A stretch of 64,000 nucleotides of DNA from WTGA01 sp965231865. Lineage in GTDB: Bacteria; Pseudomonadota; Gammaproteobacteria; Arenicellales; Poriferihabitantaceae. Location: assembly GCA_965231865.1 (NCBI GenBank), contig CBDDOJ010000002.1, positions 1 through 64,000 of the forward strand. Direction: 5' to 3'. The notes beneath the pieces are model-generated. The model saw nothing but the letters and a program-made list of their open reading frames with translations. It was not told the origin of the DNA and did no database searches. A program made the position numbers and the translations under genes. How positions within the stretch are numbered: position 1 is the stretch's first letter; every line of letters begins with the position of its first letter. Below, in pieces: positions 18,783 to 28,377 of the stretch.

Positions 18783-20921
18783 CTAAAACCTGCCATAGTA
18801 ACCTTCCTTCAATGCGTCAAACAGATTTGCCGCGGTGTGCGTTTCACCATCGTATTCAATTTCATCGTTCCCCCTGACTTCCACTACCTCCCCGTTTTCA
18901 AGGGTAAACTGGTATTTGGTTTTTTCCAGGTCCTCCTCCTTGACCAGTACTCCCTGGAAATATTCGGGATTGAACCGGAATGTGGTACAGCCTTTCAGCC
19001 CTTTTTTCCAGGCATATTGATAAATATCCTGGAAATCTTCAAATGCGTAGTCAGCGGGGATATTGGCCGTTTTGGAAATGGAAGAATCCACCCACTTTTG
19101 GGCAGCGGCCTGTACATCGACATGTTGCTGTGGAGTGATATCGTCCGTCGTCACAAAATAATCCGGCAGTTTATGATTGTCCTCTTTGGAAAATGGCTGG
19201 GCACCCGGATTTTTCAAATGCCGGTATGCCAGCAGTTCGAAAGAAAACACTTTTACCTTTTCCTTGGATTTCTTTCCTTCCCGAATGACATTTCGGCTAT
19301 ACATATGGGCAAAACTGGGTTCAATGCCGTTGCTCACATTGTTCCCCAGGGAAAGACTGATGGTTCCGGTGGGCGCGATGGAAGTATGGTGGGTGTATCG
19401 ACATCCCCTGGCTGCAATGCCGTTCCGTAAATCTTCAGGAAATTGCTGCATGTACCGGCTGTACCGGCCCATCAGTACCGATCCCCTGACACGGTCATTC
19501 AAACGATAACCATCCTCTTTCATTTCCGGTCGCCTGGCCAGCATCTCATTGGTCACGACATATTCCTGTTCAAGCACCGGCGCCGTTCCCTTCTCCTGGG
19601 AAAGCTCAATCCCAACCTCCCAACCCACGGTGGCCATTTCCCTGGCGACACGTTCCGTGAATTCCAGGGATTCATCGCTCCCATATTTCATTTGCAGCAT
19701 GGTCAGGGTGGAACCCAGGCCAAGAAATCCCATGCCATGGCGGCGCTTGGAGAGAATTTCGCTCCCCTGTTTTTCCAGTGGCAGGCCGTTAATCTCCACC
19801 ACGTTATCCAGCATTCGGGAAAAGATGGCGACGACTTCCCGGTAGGTGTTCCAGTCGAAGCTGGCGTTGGTTTGAAACGGGTCTTCCACAAATTTAGTGA
19901 GATTTACGGACCCCAGCAAACACGCCCCATAGGGAGGGAGCGGTTGCTCTCCACAGGGATTGGTTGCCCGGATATTTTCACAAAACCAGTTGTTGTTCAT
20001 CTCGTTGATACGGTCCACCAAAATGAACCCGGGCTCGGCATAGTCGTACGCGGAACTCATGATCAGATTCCACAACCGTTTGGCGGAAATGGTTTTATAC
20101 ACCCTGCAGGCAGCCTGCCCCATCTCATTGGTGGTGTAGTTGTCGTCATGCGGCCAATGCCGCCATATGATCTCGTGCTGACCGCTTTCCACTTCATGCC
20201 GGGCAGCGGGAAAATACAACGGCCAGTCCGAGTCATTCTGTACCGCCCGCATGAATTCATCGGTAATCAGGCAGGAAAGATTGAACTGCCTCAATCGCCC
20301 GTTTTCCCGCTTGGCACGAATAAATTCGAAAATGTCCGGGTGGGAAATATCGAATGTCCCCATTTGTGCCCCCCGTCGACCTCCTGCGGAAGAAACGGTG
20401 AAGCACATGGAATCAAAAATATCCATAAAGGACAACGGACCGGAAGTATGGGCGCCGGCACCGCTGACAAAGGCGCCCTTGGGGCGCAAAGTGGAAAATT
20501 CATAGCCAATGCCGCAACCGGCTTTTAGCGTAAGACCGGCTTCGTGCGCGGACCTCAACACCCCGTCCATGGAATCCGGGACCGTTCCCGAGACGGTACA
20601 GTTAATGGTGCTGGTTGCCGGTTTGTGGTCCAGCGCTCCGGCATTGGAGATTATTCGACCGGCGGGAATGGCCCCTTTTTGTAACGCCCATAAAAATTTC
20701 TCATGCCATTCTTCCTGCTTGGCTTTTGACTCCTCGACCTCGGCCAGTGTTTTCGCTACACGGTTATGTGTGGCGGTCAGGTCTTCGTCTACCGGGTCCC
20801 CCGCAATGGTTTTCAGTCGATATTTTTTATCCCATATATCCAGGGAAGCGGGTTGAAGCTCTATTGTATCCAACAAATTGGGGACGTTCCCAATCTCATT
20901 GGTTTCATGCACCATTTTCAT
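18783..20921 (-). CDS. nrdJa: Class II (B12-dependent) ribonucleotide reductase, catalytic subunit
   Basis: A 712-residue catalytic subunit. Recognisable are STINCTVSGTVPDSMDG with the first active-site Cys, the specificity-loop region GGRRGAQMGTFDISHPDI, ATNPCGEQPLPPYGACLLGSVN with the radical-site N-P-C-G-E motif, and APTGTISLSLGNNVSNGIEP. It converts ribonucleotides to deoxyribonucleotides by a cobalamin-generated thiyl radical, with or without oxygen. The C-terminal domain is supplied by nrdJb. No intein or insertion was seen. Upstream DNA carries a possible pair of NrdR boxes; no cobalamin riboswitch was recognised. Confidence 0.92.
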   Translation of the reverse strand: MKMVHETNEIGNVPNLLDTIELQPASLDIWDKKYRLKTIAGDPVDEDLTATHNRVAKTLAEVEESKAKQEEWHEKFLWALQKGAIPAGRIISNAGALDHKPATSTINCTVSGTVPDSMDGVLRSAHEAGLTLKAGCGIGYEFSTLRPKGAFVSGAGAHTSGPLSFMDIFDSMCFTVSSAGGRRGAQMGTFDISHPDIFEFIRAKRENGRLRQFNLSCLITDEFMRAVQNDSDWPLYFPAARHEVESGQHEIIWRHWPHDDNYTTNEMGQAACRVYKTISAKRLWNLIMSSAYDYAEPGFILVDRINEMNNNWFCENIRATNPCGEQPLPPYGACLLGSVNLTKFVEDPFQTNASFDWNTYREVVAIFSRMLDNVVEINGLPLEKQGSEILSKRRHGMGFLGLGSTLTMLQMKYGSDESLEFTERVAREMATVGWEVGIELSQEKGTAPVLEQEYVVTNEMLARRPEMKEDGYRLNDRVRGSVLMGRYSRYMQQFPEDLRNGIAARGCRYTHHTSIAPTGTISLSLGNNVSNGIEPSFAHMYSRNVIREGKKSKEKVKVFSFELLAYRHLKNPGAQPFSKEDNHKLPDYFVTTDDITPQQHVDVQAAAQKWVDSSISKTANIPADYAFEDFQDIYQYAWKKGLKGCTTFRFNPEYFQGVLVKEEDLEKTKYQFTLENGEVVEVRGNDEIEYDGETHTAANLFDALKEGYYGRF

Positions 20922-21086
20922 GCTTGTTTTTTCCCGCTCTTTGTCATTGTCCAGACTCTCTCATTCCCAACCCACAGGAAACCCCTGTTCTTTGAAACCA
21001 GCTTCATAATTAACGAAAGATAGATTGATTCTTGCTTTTTCCGGTAAGCGGCTGATTTGCCCCACAATTTTTATAATAGACGACAA

Positions 21087-21134
21087 AACCCATATATAGT
21101 ACCAATCTTTAATAATAAACCCAAGATATGGGAT
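21087..21134 (-). promoter_or_regulatory. Putative pair of NrdR boxes upstream of nrdJ
   Basis: CCATATATAG at 21090-21099 and CAAGATATGG at 21122-21131 each resemble the core CWATATATWG of the NrdR box. They are 32 bases apart, the spacing typical of NrdR-box pairs (about three turns). They lie in an AT-rich stretch about 170-215 bases upstream of nrdJa. NrdR is the usual repressor of ribonucleotide reductase operons. The second box is a weaker match, so this is moderately supported. The rest of 20922-21361 shows no gene; most of it is AT-rich. Confidence 0.5.
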
Positions 21135-21361
21135 TAGTCAAAAATAATTTTCATTACTCTATTATCAACAAGTTACAACACTGCAACAGATGGTGGTTGA
21201 ACGCCCGGGTCAAAATCGGGGTGCAGGTTCGGTGGTACAAACAAAAAGCGTCCTGGCAGAGAAGTTGTTTTCCCGGAACCGGGCGACCATCCGGCCCCTC
21301 CCTGCGGGGTTACCGCCTCATACCGCAGCGATGGCTTTTTGCTGTCAATCCCCTTCGATAT

Positions 21362-22369
21362 TCATCCGGTCTGCCGGATACAATCCAATACCCGGTCCGG
21401 CGAAAGCTGGTTCAGGCAGTTCATATGCTGAAGCGGGCATTCACGCCTGAAACAGGGACTGCAGGACAATCCAAGACTGAGAATACTGCACTGGTCAGTC
21501 AAAGGCGGCGTGAATTCCATTCCGGAAGACCCGTAAATGGCAATGACATGACTGCCCGTTGCGGCGCCAATATGCATCAGCCCCGAATCATTGGTGACCA
21601 CATATTTTACAACCGACATCAAATCAACCACCTCCCCCAGACTGGTTCTCCCGGCCAAATCGATACACCCCCCCTCACTCAAGGCATTGATTTCCTCCGT
21701 GATTTCCCGGTCATTCCCCGAACCGAATAACCACACTTGCCAGCCCTGGGAGATTTTCTTCCGCGCCACTTCAGCAAAATACCGGGGAGGCCAGCGTTTT
21801 GCGGGACCATATTCCGCACCGGGACAAAACGCCACAACGGGTCGGTTGAGGTCGAGTTTGAAGCGATTCAGGGTGGCTTCCAGTGCGTTTTCGTCCACCT
21901 GCAGAGAAGGCCTGGGCAGGCTCCCGGAAATCAGGCAGTCCTTGTCCAGGCCCAGGGAAATATACCGCTGGATATTCATCGGCATCCTTTCCCTGTCCAG
22001 TTTCCGAATGTCGTTCAACAACCCCCAGCGCTGTTCCCCGACAAAACCCGTTCTTCTCGGAATGCCTGCCAGCCAGGGAATAAGCGCCGATTTCAGGGAA
22101 CCGGGCAGTATGATGGCCTGATCAAAATGATACCGCCGGATTGACCGGGCGATTTTTCGTCGCAGGCCGAGTTGCAGCGCACCATGGCCAATCGGCATTT
22201 CAATACTCCGGTCCACTTCCGGCATCCGTTCCAGGATGGGCTCGCTCCAGGGGGGCGCAAGAACCGAAACCTCCCCCCGGTCGGCCCCTTTTTTGATCAC
22301 CTTGAACAAACCCTGTGCCATGACCATATCCCCAACCCATGAGGGGCCGATAACCAGGGTTTTCTTCAT
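21362..22369 (-). CDS. waaF: Lipopolysaccharide heptosyltransferase II
   Basis: A 335-residue GT9-family glycosyltransferase. N-terminal MKKTLVIGPSWVGDMVMAQGLF is the WaaF signature; the C-terminal nucleotide-sugar region has VVTNDSGLMHIGAATGSHVIAIYG and then the FTPPLTDQC region. It adds the second L-glycero-D-manno-heptose to the LPS inner core at the cytoplasmic face, so the organism makes a heptose-containing core. Placed last in glnE-ilvE-zf-waaF, an order known from Pseudomonas and other gammaproteobacteria. Slightly short of the 345-350 residues usual but complete. Confidence 0.92.
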   Translation of the reverse strand: MKKTLVIGPSWVGDMVMAQGLFKVIKKGADRGEVSVLAPPWSEPILERMPEVDRSIEMPIGHGALQLGLRRKIARSIRRYHFDQAIILPGSLKSALIPWLAGIPRRTGFVGEQRWGLLNDIRKLDRERMPMNIQRYISLGLDKDCLISGSLPRPSLQVDENALEATLNRFKLDLNRPVVAFCPGAEYGPAKRWPPRYFAEVARKKISQGWQVWLFGSGNDREITEEINALSEGGCIDLAGRTSLGEVVDLMSVVKYVVTNDSGLMHIGAATGSHVIAIYGSSGMEFTPPLTDQCSILSLGLSCSPCFRRECPLQHMNCLNQLSPDRVLDCIRQTG

Positions 22370-22445
22370 AACCGGTTGCTATTTGGAGGGTGCCGGGAAT
22401 GCCCGTTTGACCAGGTTTTCAGCCTGCCGTCGCATGGACCGCGGG

Positions 22446-22691
22446 CTACTGTGCGGATTTTGGCAACCCTTTCAGCACAAAGACCGTGCCACAATAGGGA
22501 CACGTTTCCTCTGCGCTGTTCTCGATGGGAAGATACACCCTGGGATGTGAGTCCCACAGCCTTTTCCCGGGCATGGGACAATGGAGAGGCAGGTCGGCAG
22601 CGGTCACTTCCACCCGGCCACTGGCATTCGGCGTGTCCGCATCATCCGGGGGCGTGATGGCGGGGTTTTCGGTTTGATCGCTCTTAGACAT
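22446..22691 (-). CDS. Small zf-CHCC zinc-finger protein
   Basis: An 81-residue protein. The C-terminal half carries LHCPMPGKRLWDSHPRVYLP and ETCPYCGTVFVL: Cys, His, Cys, Cys in the zf-CHCC spacing. The first 35 residues are polar and probably disordered. Homologues are commonly found between ilvE and waaF in gammaproteobacteria and resemble the mitochondrial complex I subunit NDUFS6 zinc domain, but their bacterial function is not established. Starts 19 bases after ilvE ends, so co-transcribed with it. Confidence 0.82.
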   Translation of the reverse strand: MSKSDQTENPAITPPDDADTPNASGRVEVTAADLPLHCPMPGKRLWDSHPRVYLPIENSAEETCPYCGTVFVLKGLPKSAQ

Positions 22692-22709
22692 TGCTCTTAG
22701 ACATCGCTC

Positions 22710-23630
22710 TTAGACATAGGTCAGCCAATGTTCATATTCCGGCGCGCGACCATGCACTGCATCGAAAAACCTGGACTGTACCTTTTCAGTAATGGGTCCG
22801 CGACCACCCTTGCCTATTGTACGATTGTCCACTTCCCTGATCGGGGTCACTTCCGCGGCGGTACCGGTAAAGAAGGCCTCATCGCAGATATACACCTCGT
22901 CCCGGGTAATACGCTTTTCCACCACCTCCAGTCCTTCGTCATGCATAATCCGGATGGCCGTATTGCGGGTTATGCCATCCAGGGCGGATGTCAGATCCGG
23001 GGTATAAACCACCCCGTCCCGAATGACAAACAGGTTTTCCCCGCTTCCCTCCATGACAAAACCATTGGTATCCAGCAGCAGGGCCTCATCGTAGCCGGTA
23101 TCCACGGCTTCCTGCAACGCAAGCATTGAATTGATATAGTGTCCGTTGGCCTTGGCCCGGCACATGCTGATATTGACATGATGCCGGGTATACGAGGACA
23201 CGCGAACGCGAATGCCGTTGCGGAGGCTTTCATCCCCCAGATAGGTACCCCACTCCCATGCGGCCACAATCATATGCACCTTCAGGTTGTCGGCACGGAT
23301 ACCCATTCCCTCGGACCCATAGAATACCATCGGTCTCAAATAACCCGTCTCAAGGTTGTTTTGCCGGATGGATTCAACCTGGGCCTGCTGAACGGTCTCC
23401 ATATCGAAGGGAATGCGGATTCCCAAAATATGTGCGGAGCGGAACAGGCGGTCGGTGTGTTCGTCAAGACGAAAAATCGCAGTGCCTTTTTCCGTCTTGT
23501 ATGCACGGACACCTTCAAATACGCCCATTCCGTAGTGCAGGGTATGGGTGAGAACATGCACCCTGGCTTCCCGCCACGGCACCATATCCCCGTCCATCCA
23601 TATCACACCATCTCGGTCACTGAATGACAT
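22710..23630 (-). CDS. ilvE: Branched-chain amino-acid aminotransferase
   Basis: A 306-residue fold-type IV PLP aminotransferase. Visible: HVLTHTLHYGMGVFEGVRAY at the N-terminus, the Schiff-base Lys in MCRAKANGHYINSM (about residue 160), EGSGENLFVIRDGV, and GTAAEVTPIREVDNR at the phosphate site. Catalyses the last step in Val, Leu and Ile synthesis. The length is the usual 305-310. Lies downstream of glnE with a 155-base gap and just upstream of the zf-CHCC gene. Confidence 0.95.
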   Translation of the reverse strand: MSFSDRDGVIWMDGDMVPWREARVHVLTHTLHYGMGVFEGVRAYKTEKGTAIFRLDEHTDRLFRSAHILGIRIPFDMETVQQAQVESIRQNNLETGYLRPMVFYGSEGMGIRADNLKVHMIVAAWEWGTYLGDESLRNGIRVRVSSYTRHHVNISMCRAKANGHYINSMLALQEAVDTGYDEALLLDTNGFVMEGSGENLFVIRDGVVYTPDLTSALDGITRNTAIRIMHDEGLEVVEKRITRDEVYICDEAFFTGTAAEVTPIREVDNRTIGKGGRGPITEKVQSRFFDAVHGRAPEYEHWLTYV

Positions 23631-23785
23631 TTTCTGTTGCTCTCCACCTAGTCATGATTGATTCTACGCCACATATCCACCGGGGACCACCCGGGGATTA
23701 TAACTGGATATCCTGCCAGTTCTCACCTGAATTCCCAGCACTTCGGACCCCCACCCCCACTAAATAATTGACTGTATGGCCATTG

Positions 23786-26635
23786 TCAACCAAAAGTCTC
23801 CGCCCAAATGGACTTGATGGCTGATCTTTCGGCCAACAGTTCGCTCTGCCTTGCCAGGACAGGCCGGTCCATGAGCTTCAGATTCAGGGAGTGGCGCAGA
23901 TAGGTTTCGTAACAATGCAGCATCTCCCCCCCGGTGCCTGAATCAATGACTGACTGCTCAACCAGGGTTGCAATACATCCGGCAGTGGTTCTGGGCTCTG
24001 TCAGTTCCGCATGTTCATGGGATCCCCTGAGAATCCAGTACTGCACCAGAAATTCGATGTCGACAATGCCGCCTTCACCCAGCTTGATATCATAGACCTG
24101 TTCGGTTGACTGGCAATTGGCATCAATCATCTTTCGTCGCATGGACCGGATATCCTCCCGCAATGGCCCGGGGTCCCGTTCCAGGACCAGGACCGCCCGT
24201 CTCACCTCTTCAAATCGCCGGGTGAATGCCTCATCGCCGATGACCACCCTTGCACGGACCAGTGCCTGATGCTCCCAGGTCCAGGCATGCCTGAGCTGAT
24301 AATCAGAAAATCCGGACAGCGATGTCACCAGGGTCCCGCTGCGGCCGCTGGGCCGCAGGCGCATGTCGAGTTGGTACAGGTAGCCCGCCCGGGTACGTGT
24401 GGTCAAAAGGTGGATCAGCCGTTTCCCGACACGGCCGTAGAAATACTCCGCCTCGATTTTCTCTGCAGGACTGCAGTCATCCGGGGAATCAAAACATACG
24501 ATCACATCCAGGTCGGAATGATAGCCAAGCTCTGAACTGGCGAACTTGCCATACGCAATCATACCGCCCTGGCAGGATGGATTGCCCAGCCGGCTGCTGA
24601 CAGACCGCACCGCATCGTCAAACACCCTGTGTACCAGTACTTCGGCAAGCTGGGTGAGGCCCTGATGTATGTTCATCACATCCAGTTCACCGGATATGTC
24701 CGCCGCGGCAATCTGCAGCACCTGGGCATGCTGGTACTCCCTCAGGGTGTTCATCCAGCCCTCTTCGTCATCGCCGTCCAGTTGTGACAGGCGGTGACTG
24801 AGTTCTGACTGGAGGTCATCGCGGCTGCGATTCCCGATATCGGCCAGGGGGTTGAGCAACTCATCCAGAATCACCGGATGCTGGCCAATGTGGTTGGATA
24901 TCCAGCGACTGGCTGCACAAAAGTGCAACAACTGCTTCAGGGCAATTGGATTTTCAATCAGCAGGCTCAGATACACCGACCGCCGGCCAATGGCTTCAAC
25001 AACCGAAATGAAGGCCGCCATGGCACGGTCCGCATCGGGATGTTTTGCGGCCTGCTGGATGGCCAGGGGAACCAGGCGGTCCATCCTGTCACGCTCCGCG
25101 CCGGAAAAAGCCTGGTACAGGCGGCCCTGGCGAAATCCATTCAACAATTCCGGAGTGGTATTGGTTTCCGGGAAGCCCGCCTGCACCAGTGCTTCCACCG
25201 CCTGCCTGTAAGGCAGCCTTCCATACCAGACATCCTGCAGTCGAAAGCTTTCCAGGCTTTCATGCTCCGCATCGGCATCGAGAATCCTCCTGAACTGGCC
25301 ATGTATGGTGTTTCGGTGATGGTCAAGGACTTTCACATACTCGTCCCATGTCTCAAACCCCATGGACCATGCCAGACGCAATCGCTCATAGCCGGACTCC
25401 GGCAATTGCTGGGTCTGGCGGTCGGCGACCATCTGCAGCCGGTGTTCCGTATTGCGAAGAAACCGGTAACCCCGGATCAAATCCCGCCTTACGACGTCTT
25501 CCATTTCACCCAGTTCCTGCAGGGCTTGGACCGCCTCATACAGGGATTGCGTCTGCAGGCTTTTTTCTCTCCCTCCCTGAATCAGTTGATGGCTTTGAAT
25601 AAAAAACTCGATTTCCCGGATCCCTCCCCGGCCCAGCTTGATATTCCGTTCTGTCCCCTGCTGTTTCAATTCCCGGTAAATCATGCTCTTCATCTCCCTG
25701 ATGGCCTCATAGGCGCTGAAATCCAGGTACTTCCGGTAGACAAAGGGCCGCAACATGTCCAGCAATTCAGCCCCGGCATCGGGGTCTCCGGCAATCACCC
25801 TCGCCTTGACAAGGGCATATCTTTCCCAGCTGCGCCCATGGGTTTGATAGTAATGCTCCAACGCAGGGAAAGACAGGACCAGGGGACCGCTGTCACCATT
25901 GGGGCGCAGCCGCATGTCGGTCCGAAAAACAATCCCGTCTGCCGTCCGGGTATCCAGGGCAGCGATAATCTTCCTGCCCAGCTTGACAAAGTACTCCTGG
26001 TTGTCCAGTGCGGGGCCGCGGCGGGGGGACCCCTGCACTTTTCCGGGGAGGTCATAGGCAAACATCAGGTCAACATCCGAGGAATAGTTCAGTTCATTGC
26101 CCCCCAGTTTTCCCAGCCCAAGCACGATCAGGCTGGCGGGTTGTCCCGCTTCCCCTGTCGGCTGGCCATACCGCCGGGACAACCAGCCATGGTGATGGGC
26201 CAGTGCAATCTGGATACTGATGTCTGCCAGGGCGGAAACCATGGACATCGTTTCATCCAGTTCCGCCATCCCCCCCAGGTCCCGCCAGGCCAGGCGGATC
26301 ATTTCACGCTGCCGAAAATGTCTTAACCGCGCATGCAGCTGGTCCTCATTGTCGCAAACTGCAATCGTGCTTTTCGCGCGTTCATCCAGCCCGTCCCGGC
26401 CATAGCCCTGATCCAGGTCGCCACTGCAAATCAAATCGTACAGCAAAAGAGGGCTGGCTATGCAGCTGCCTGCGATGTATTCACTGCCGGCCCAGACCGC
26501 CCGGAGTTCCCGGCGGGACAGGCAACTTTGGAGAAGGTTTGCAGCGGATTCCCGGTCCGGCAGGGCATCGAGCTTTTCCGTAAATCGTTTCCAGTGGTTT
26601 TCCACCGTATGGGCGAGGTCCCGGGGGATAGCCAT
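23786..26635 (-). CDS. glnE: Bifunctional glutamine synthetase adenylyltransferase/deadenylylase
   Basis: From ATG 26635 the product has about 949 residues, the usual size. Two nucleotidyltransferase domains are visible: the deadenylylase domain with LNYSSDVDLMFAYD and the adenylylating domain with ELGYHSDLDVIVCFD, each followed by a helical domain (LGRGGIREIEFFIQ and LGEGGIVDIEFLVQYW). GlnE adds or removes AMP on glutamine synthetase in response to PII. The frame is open further upstream (TTG 26735), but family members start near PRDLAHTVENHW, so the ATG at 26635 (or 26659) was preferred; the start remains uncertain. Confidence 0.93.
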   Translation of the reverse strand: MAIPRDLAHTVENHWKRFTEKLDALPDRESAANLLQSCLSRRELRAVWAGSEYIAGSCIASPLLLYDLICSGDLDQGYGRDGLDERAKSTIAVCDNEDQLHARLRHFRQREMIRLAWRDLGGMAELDETMSMVSALADISIQIALAHHHGWLSRRYGQPTGEAGQPASLIVLGLGKLGGNELNYSSDVDLMFAYDLPGKVQGSPRRGPALDNQEYFVKLGRKIIAALDTRTADGIVFRTDMRLRPNGDSGPLVLSFPALEHYYQTHGRSWERYALVKARVIAGDPDAGAELLDMLRPFVYRKYLDFSAYEAIREMKSMIYRELKQQGTERNIKLGRGGIREIEFFIQSHQLIQGGREKSLQTQSLYEAVQALQELGEMEDVVRRDLIRGYRFLRNTEHRLQMVADRQTQQLPESGYERLRLAWSMGFETWDEYVKVLDHHRNTIHGQFRRILDADAEHESLESFRLQDVWYGRLPYRQAVEALVQAGFPETNTTPELLNGFRQGRLYQAFSGAERDRMDRLVPLAIQQAAKHPDADRAMAAFISVVEAIGRRSVYLSLLIENPIALKQLLHFCAASRWISNHIGQHPVILDELLNPLADIGNRSRDDLQSELSHRLSQLDGDDEEGWMNTLREYQHAQVLQIAAADISGELDVMNIHQGLTQLAEVLVHRVFDDAVRSVSSRLGNPSCQGGMIAYGKFASSELGYHSDLDVIVCFDSPDDCSPAEKIEAEYFYGRVGKRLIHLLTTRTRAGYLYQLDMRLRPSGRSGTLVTSLSGFSDYQLRHAWTWEHQALVRARVVIGDEAFTRRFEEVRRAVLVLERDPGPLREDIRSMRRKMIDANCQSTEQVYDIKLGEGGIVDIEFLVQYWILRGSHEHAELTEPRTTAGCIATLVEQSVIDSGTGGEMLHCYETYLRHSLNLKLMDRPVLARQSELLAERSAIKSIWAETFG

Positions 26636-26745
26636 GTTCTTCGGAGTCCTGGCTACCATGACCACCCACTGCCCCTGCGTGTTAAAGAGAGATAAGCCCG
26701 CATCCACCCATGTCCCGGATAAGTTCCCTGGCGTCAATGCAGGCG

Positions 26746-28194
26746 CTATTGAATGATCTTGACCAGCTGGCCCGGCGCGGGTTCGCCGTCCGGATACAGG
26801 TCATTCAGCAACCGCAGCTGGTCAACGGCATATTTTCCGAGATCGGTTTGCAGTGCCAGCCGTGCAAACGTATCTCCGGATTCAGCCCGGACCAGTTTGA
26901 TTCGCCTGGCCTCCGCATACTGTTGTTCACCGGGCTGCAACGGCCTAACTGACATCGCCGTATCCACAAATGCCCGATCCACACCCCGGTTCTTTGAAAA
27001 TCCTTTCACCCGCAACACCTGCCCTTCATGGCTCACCGCGATGACCCGGAAGGACCCGTACCCGAATGGGGTTTGACCCCACACCATTCCGGTGTATCCG
27101 CGATTGTCCTGCAGTGGCTCCCCTTTTCTCAGGGTGGTGAACCTGCGCTGCAGGTATTGGGCCGGGGATTCTCCCTCCGGTAATGGATCAATACCCACCA
27201 CCATTATCGCCTCGTTGTCGGAACGGACCGCCACCAACTGTGCAGGCTGGTTATCAATTCGCCAGCCTTCCGGAAACGCCAGCGTAAAATCAAGGTCCTT
27301 GTGGTACAACCGATTGCCTCTGACAATTCCCTGCTGTTCACTGTCGCCAAACGTGACATTGTCCATCAACCGGAGAAAATCTTCAGGGTCCGTTTCCCGG
27401 GGGTTGTCGCTCTTCAGCTTTTGCGCGGCATGCACCACTTCCTGCAGTCGCCGGTCGTTTCTCGGGTGGGTGGCAAACACCCCGTGGTAAGCCCGTGTCG
27501 GACGGCCTTCTTCCTTGGCGCGCTGTCGTTCGAATCTCTCCTGATTTTTTAAAATACCAATGACATCCAGCATCCTTGCGGGGTCGTAATTCGATCGCGC
27601 CAGATACTCGGCCCCGAGCCGGTCTGCTTCGAGTTCGAGGTTTCGCCCATAACCGGACACCAGCGCATCGCCAATCTGGCTGTATGCGTCGGCGGCGGAT
27701 TGATTGTCTGTGGCGATGGTAGCAATCAAGCCAACCAGTCCCACCACCGCCTGTGTTCCGTGCTGCCGGACACCGTGGCGGGCAGTTACATGGCCAATTT
27801 CATGGCCGAGCACGCCGGCAAGGTCTTCCTCGCTGTTCATATAGGCCATGATCCCCCTGGTGATATAGATGTACCCTCCTGGCAGGGCAAACGCATTGAC
27901 TTCCGGCGAATCCAGGAGCGTAAAATGATACTCCAGGTTGTCGCGATGGCTTGCCGCGGCGAGTTTCTGTCCAAGATTTTCCACATACCGCTGTAATTCA
28001 GGGTGGTCATACTCACTGTACTGTTCCATGATCAGGGGATGATGCTTCATGCCCATTTCGATTTCCTGTTCCTCGGACATCAAAACAAAATCATATTTCC
28101 CGGAAACAGGGTTGGTCGCGCATCCGGAAATGGCCAGCAATCCCAGGAAAATCGCGATAAACGACATCACAGCCCTGTAATTGACAACGGCCAT
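26746..28194 (-). CDS. M48-family metalloprotease lipoprotein (BepA-like)
   Basis: A 482-residue secreted protein. N-terminal signal with lipobox LLAISGC makes it a lipoprotein. The protease domain has the zinc motif LGHEIGHVTARHG and the third ligand region LELEADRLGAEYLA. The C-terminal half resembles a LysM-like domain that ends GEPAPGQLVKII. Relatives such as BepA and LoiP degrade or help fold outer-membrane proteins in the periplasm. It is followed by glnE after about 110 bases. It starts with ATG 28194; a second ATG nine codons on is less likely because it shortens the signal peptide. Confidence 0.87.
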   Translation of the reverse strand: MAVVNYRAVMSFIAIFLGLLAISGCATNPVSGKYDFVLMSEEQEIEMGMKHHPLIMEQYSEYDHPELQRYVENLGQKLAAASHRDNLEYHFTLLDSPEVNAFALPGGYIYITRGIMAYMNSEEDLAGVLGHEIGHVTARHGVRQHGTQAVVGLVGLIATIATDNQSAADAYSQIGDALVSGYGRNLELEADRLGAEYLARSNYDPARMLDVIGILKNQERFERQRAKEEGRPTRAYHGVFATHPRNDRRLQEVVHAAQKLKSDNPRETDPEDFLRLMDNVTFGDSEQQGIVRGNRLYHKDLDFTLAFPEGWRIDNQPAQLVAVRSDNEAIMVVGIDPLPEGESPAQYLQRRFTTLRKGEPLQDNRGYTGMVWGQTPFGYGSFRVIAVSHEGQVLRVKGFSKNRGVDRAFVDTAMSVRPLQPGEQQYAEARRIKLVRAESGDTFARLALQTDLGKYAVDQLRLLNDLYPDGEPAPGQLVKIIQ

Positions 28195-28377
28195 TTATTC
28201 CTCCGGTGCAAGTGATCGAATCAGTTGTCGCTATAATACTCGAACTGATAAAACTTCGCCCGGAGTAAAACCGAATGTTGTCCAGACCCGAATGCCGCCG
28301 TGGCCTTCACCTTTTCAAGCCTGGTGTTCCTGCCGGCCCCCGCAACCACCACCCGTCAACGTCGATTTGAACCGGAT

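Noticed and set aside
20922..21361. Cobalamin riboswitch before nrdJ
   Set aside because: Expected for a B12-dependent enzyme, but no B12-box-like sequence was found in the upstream AT-rich region.
24878..26326. 482-codon plus-strand open frame opposite glnE
   Set aside because: Antisense to GlnE motifs; long antisense frames are common in this base composition.
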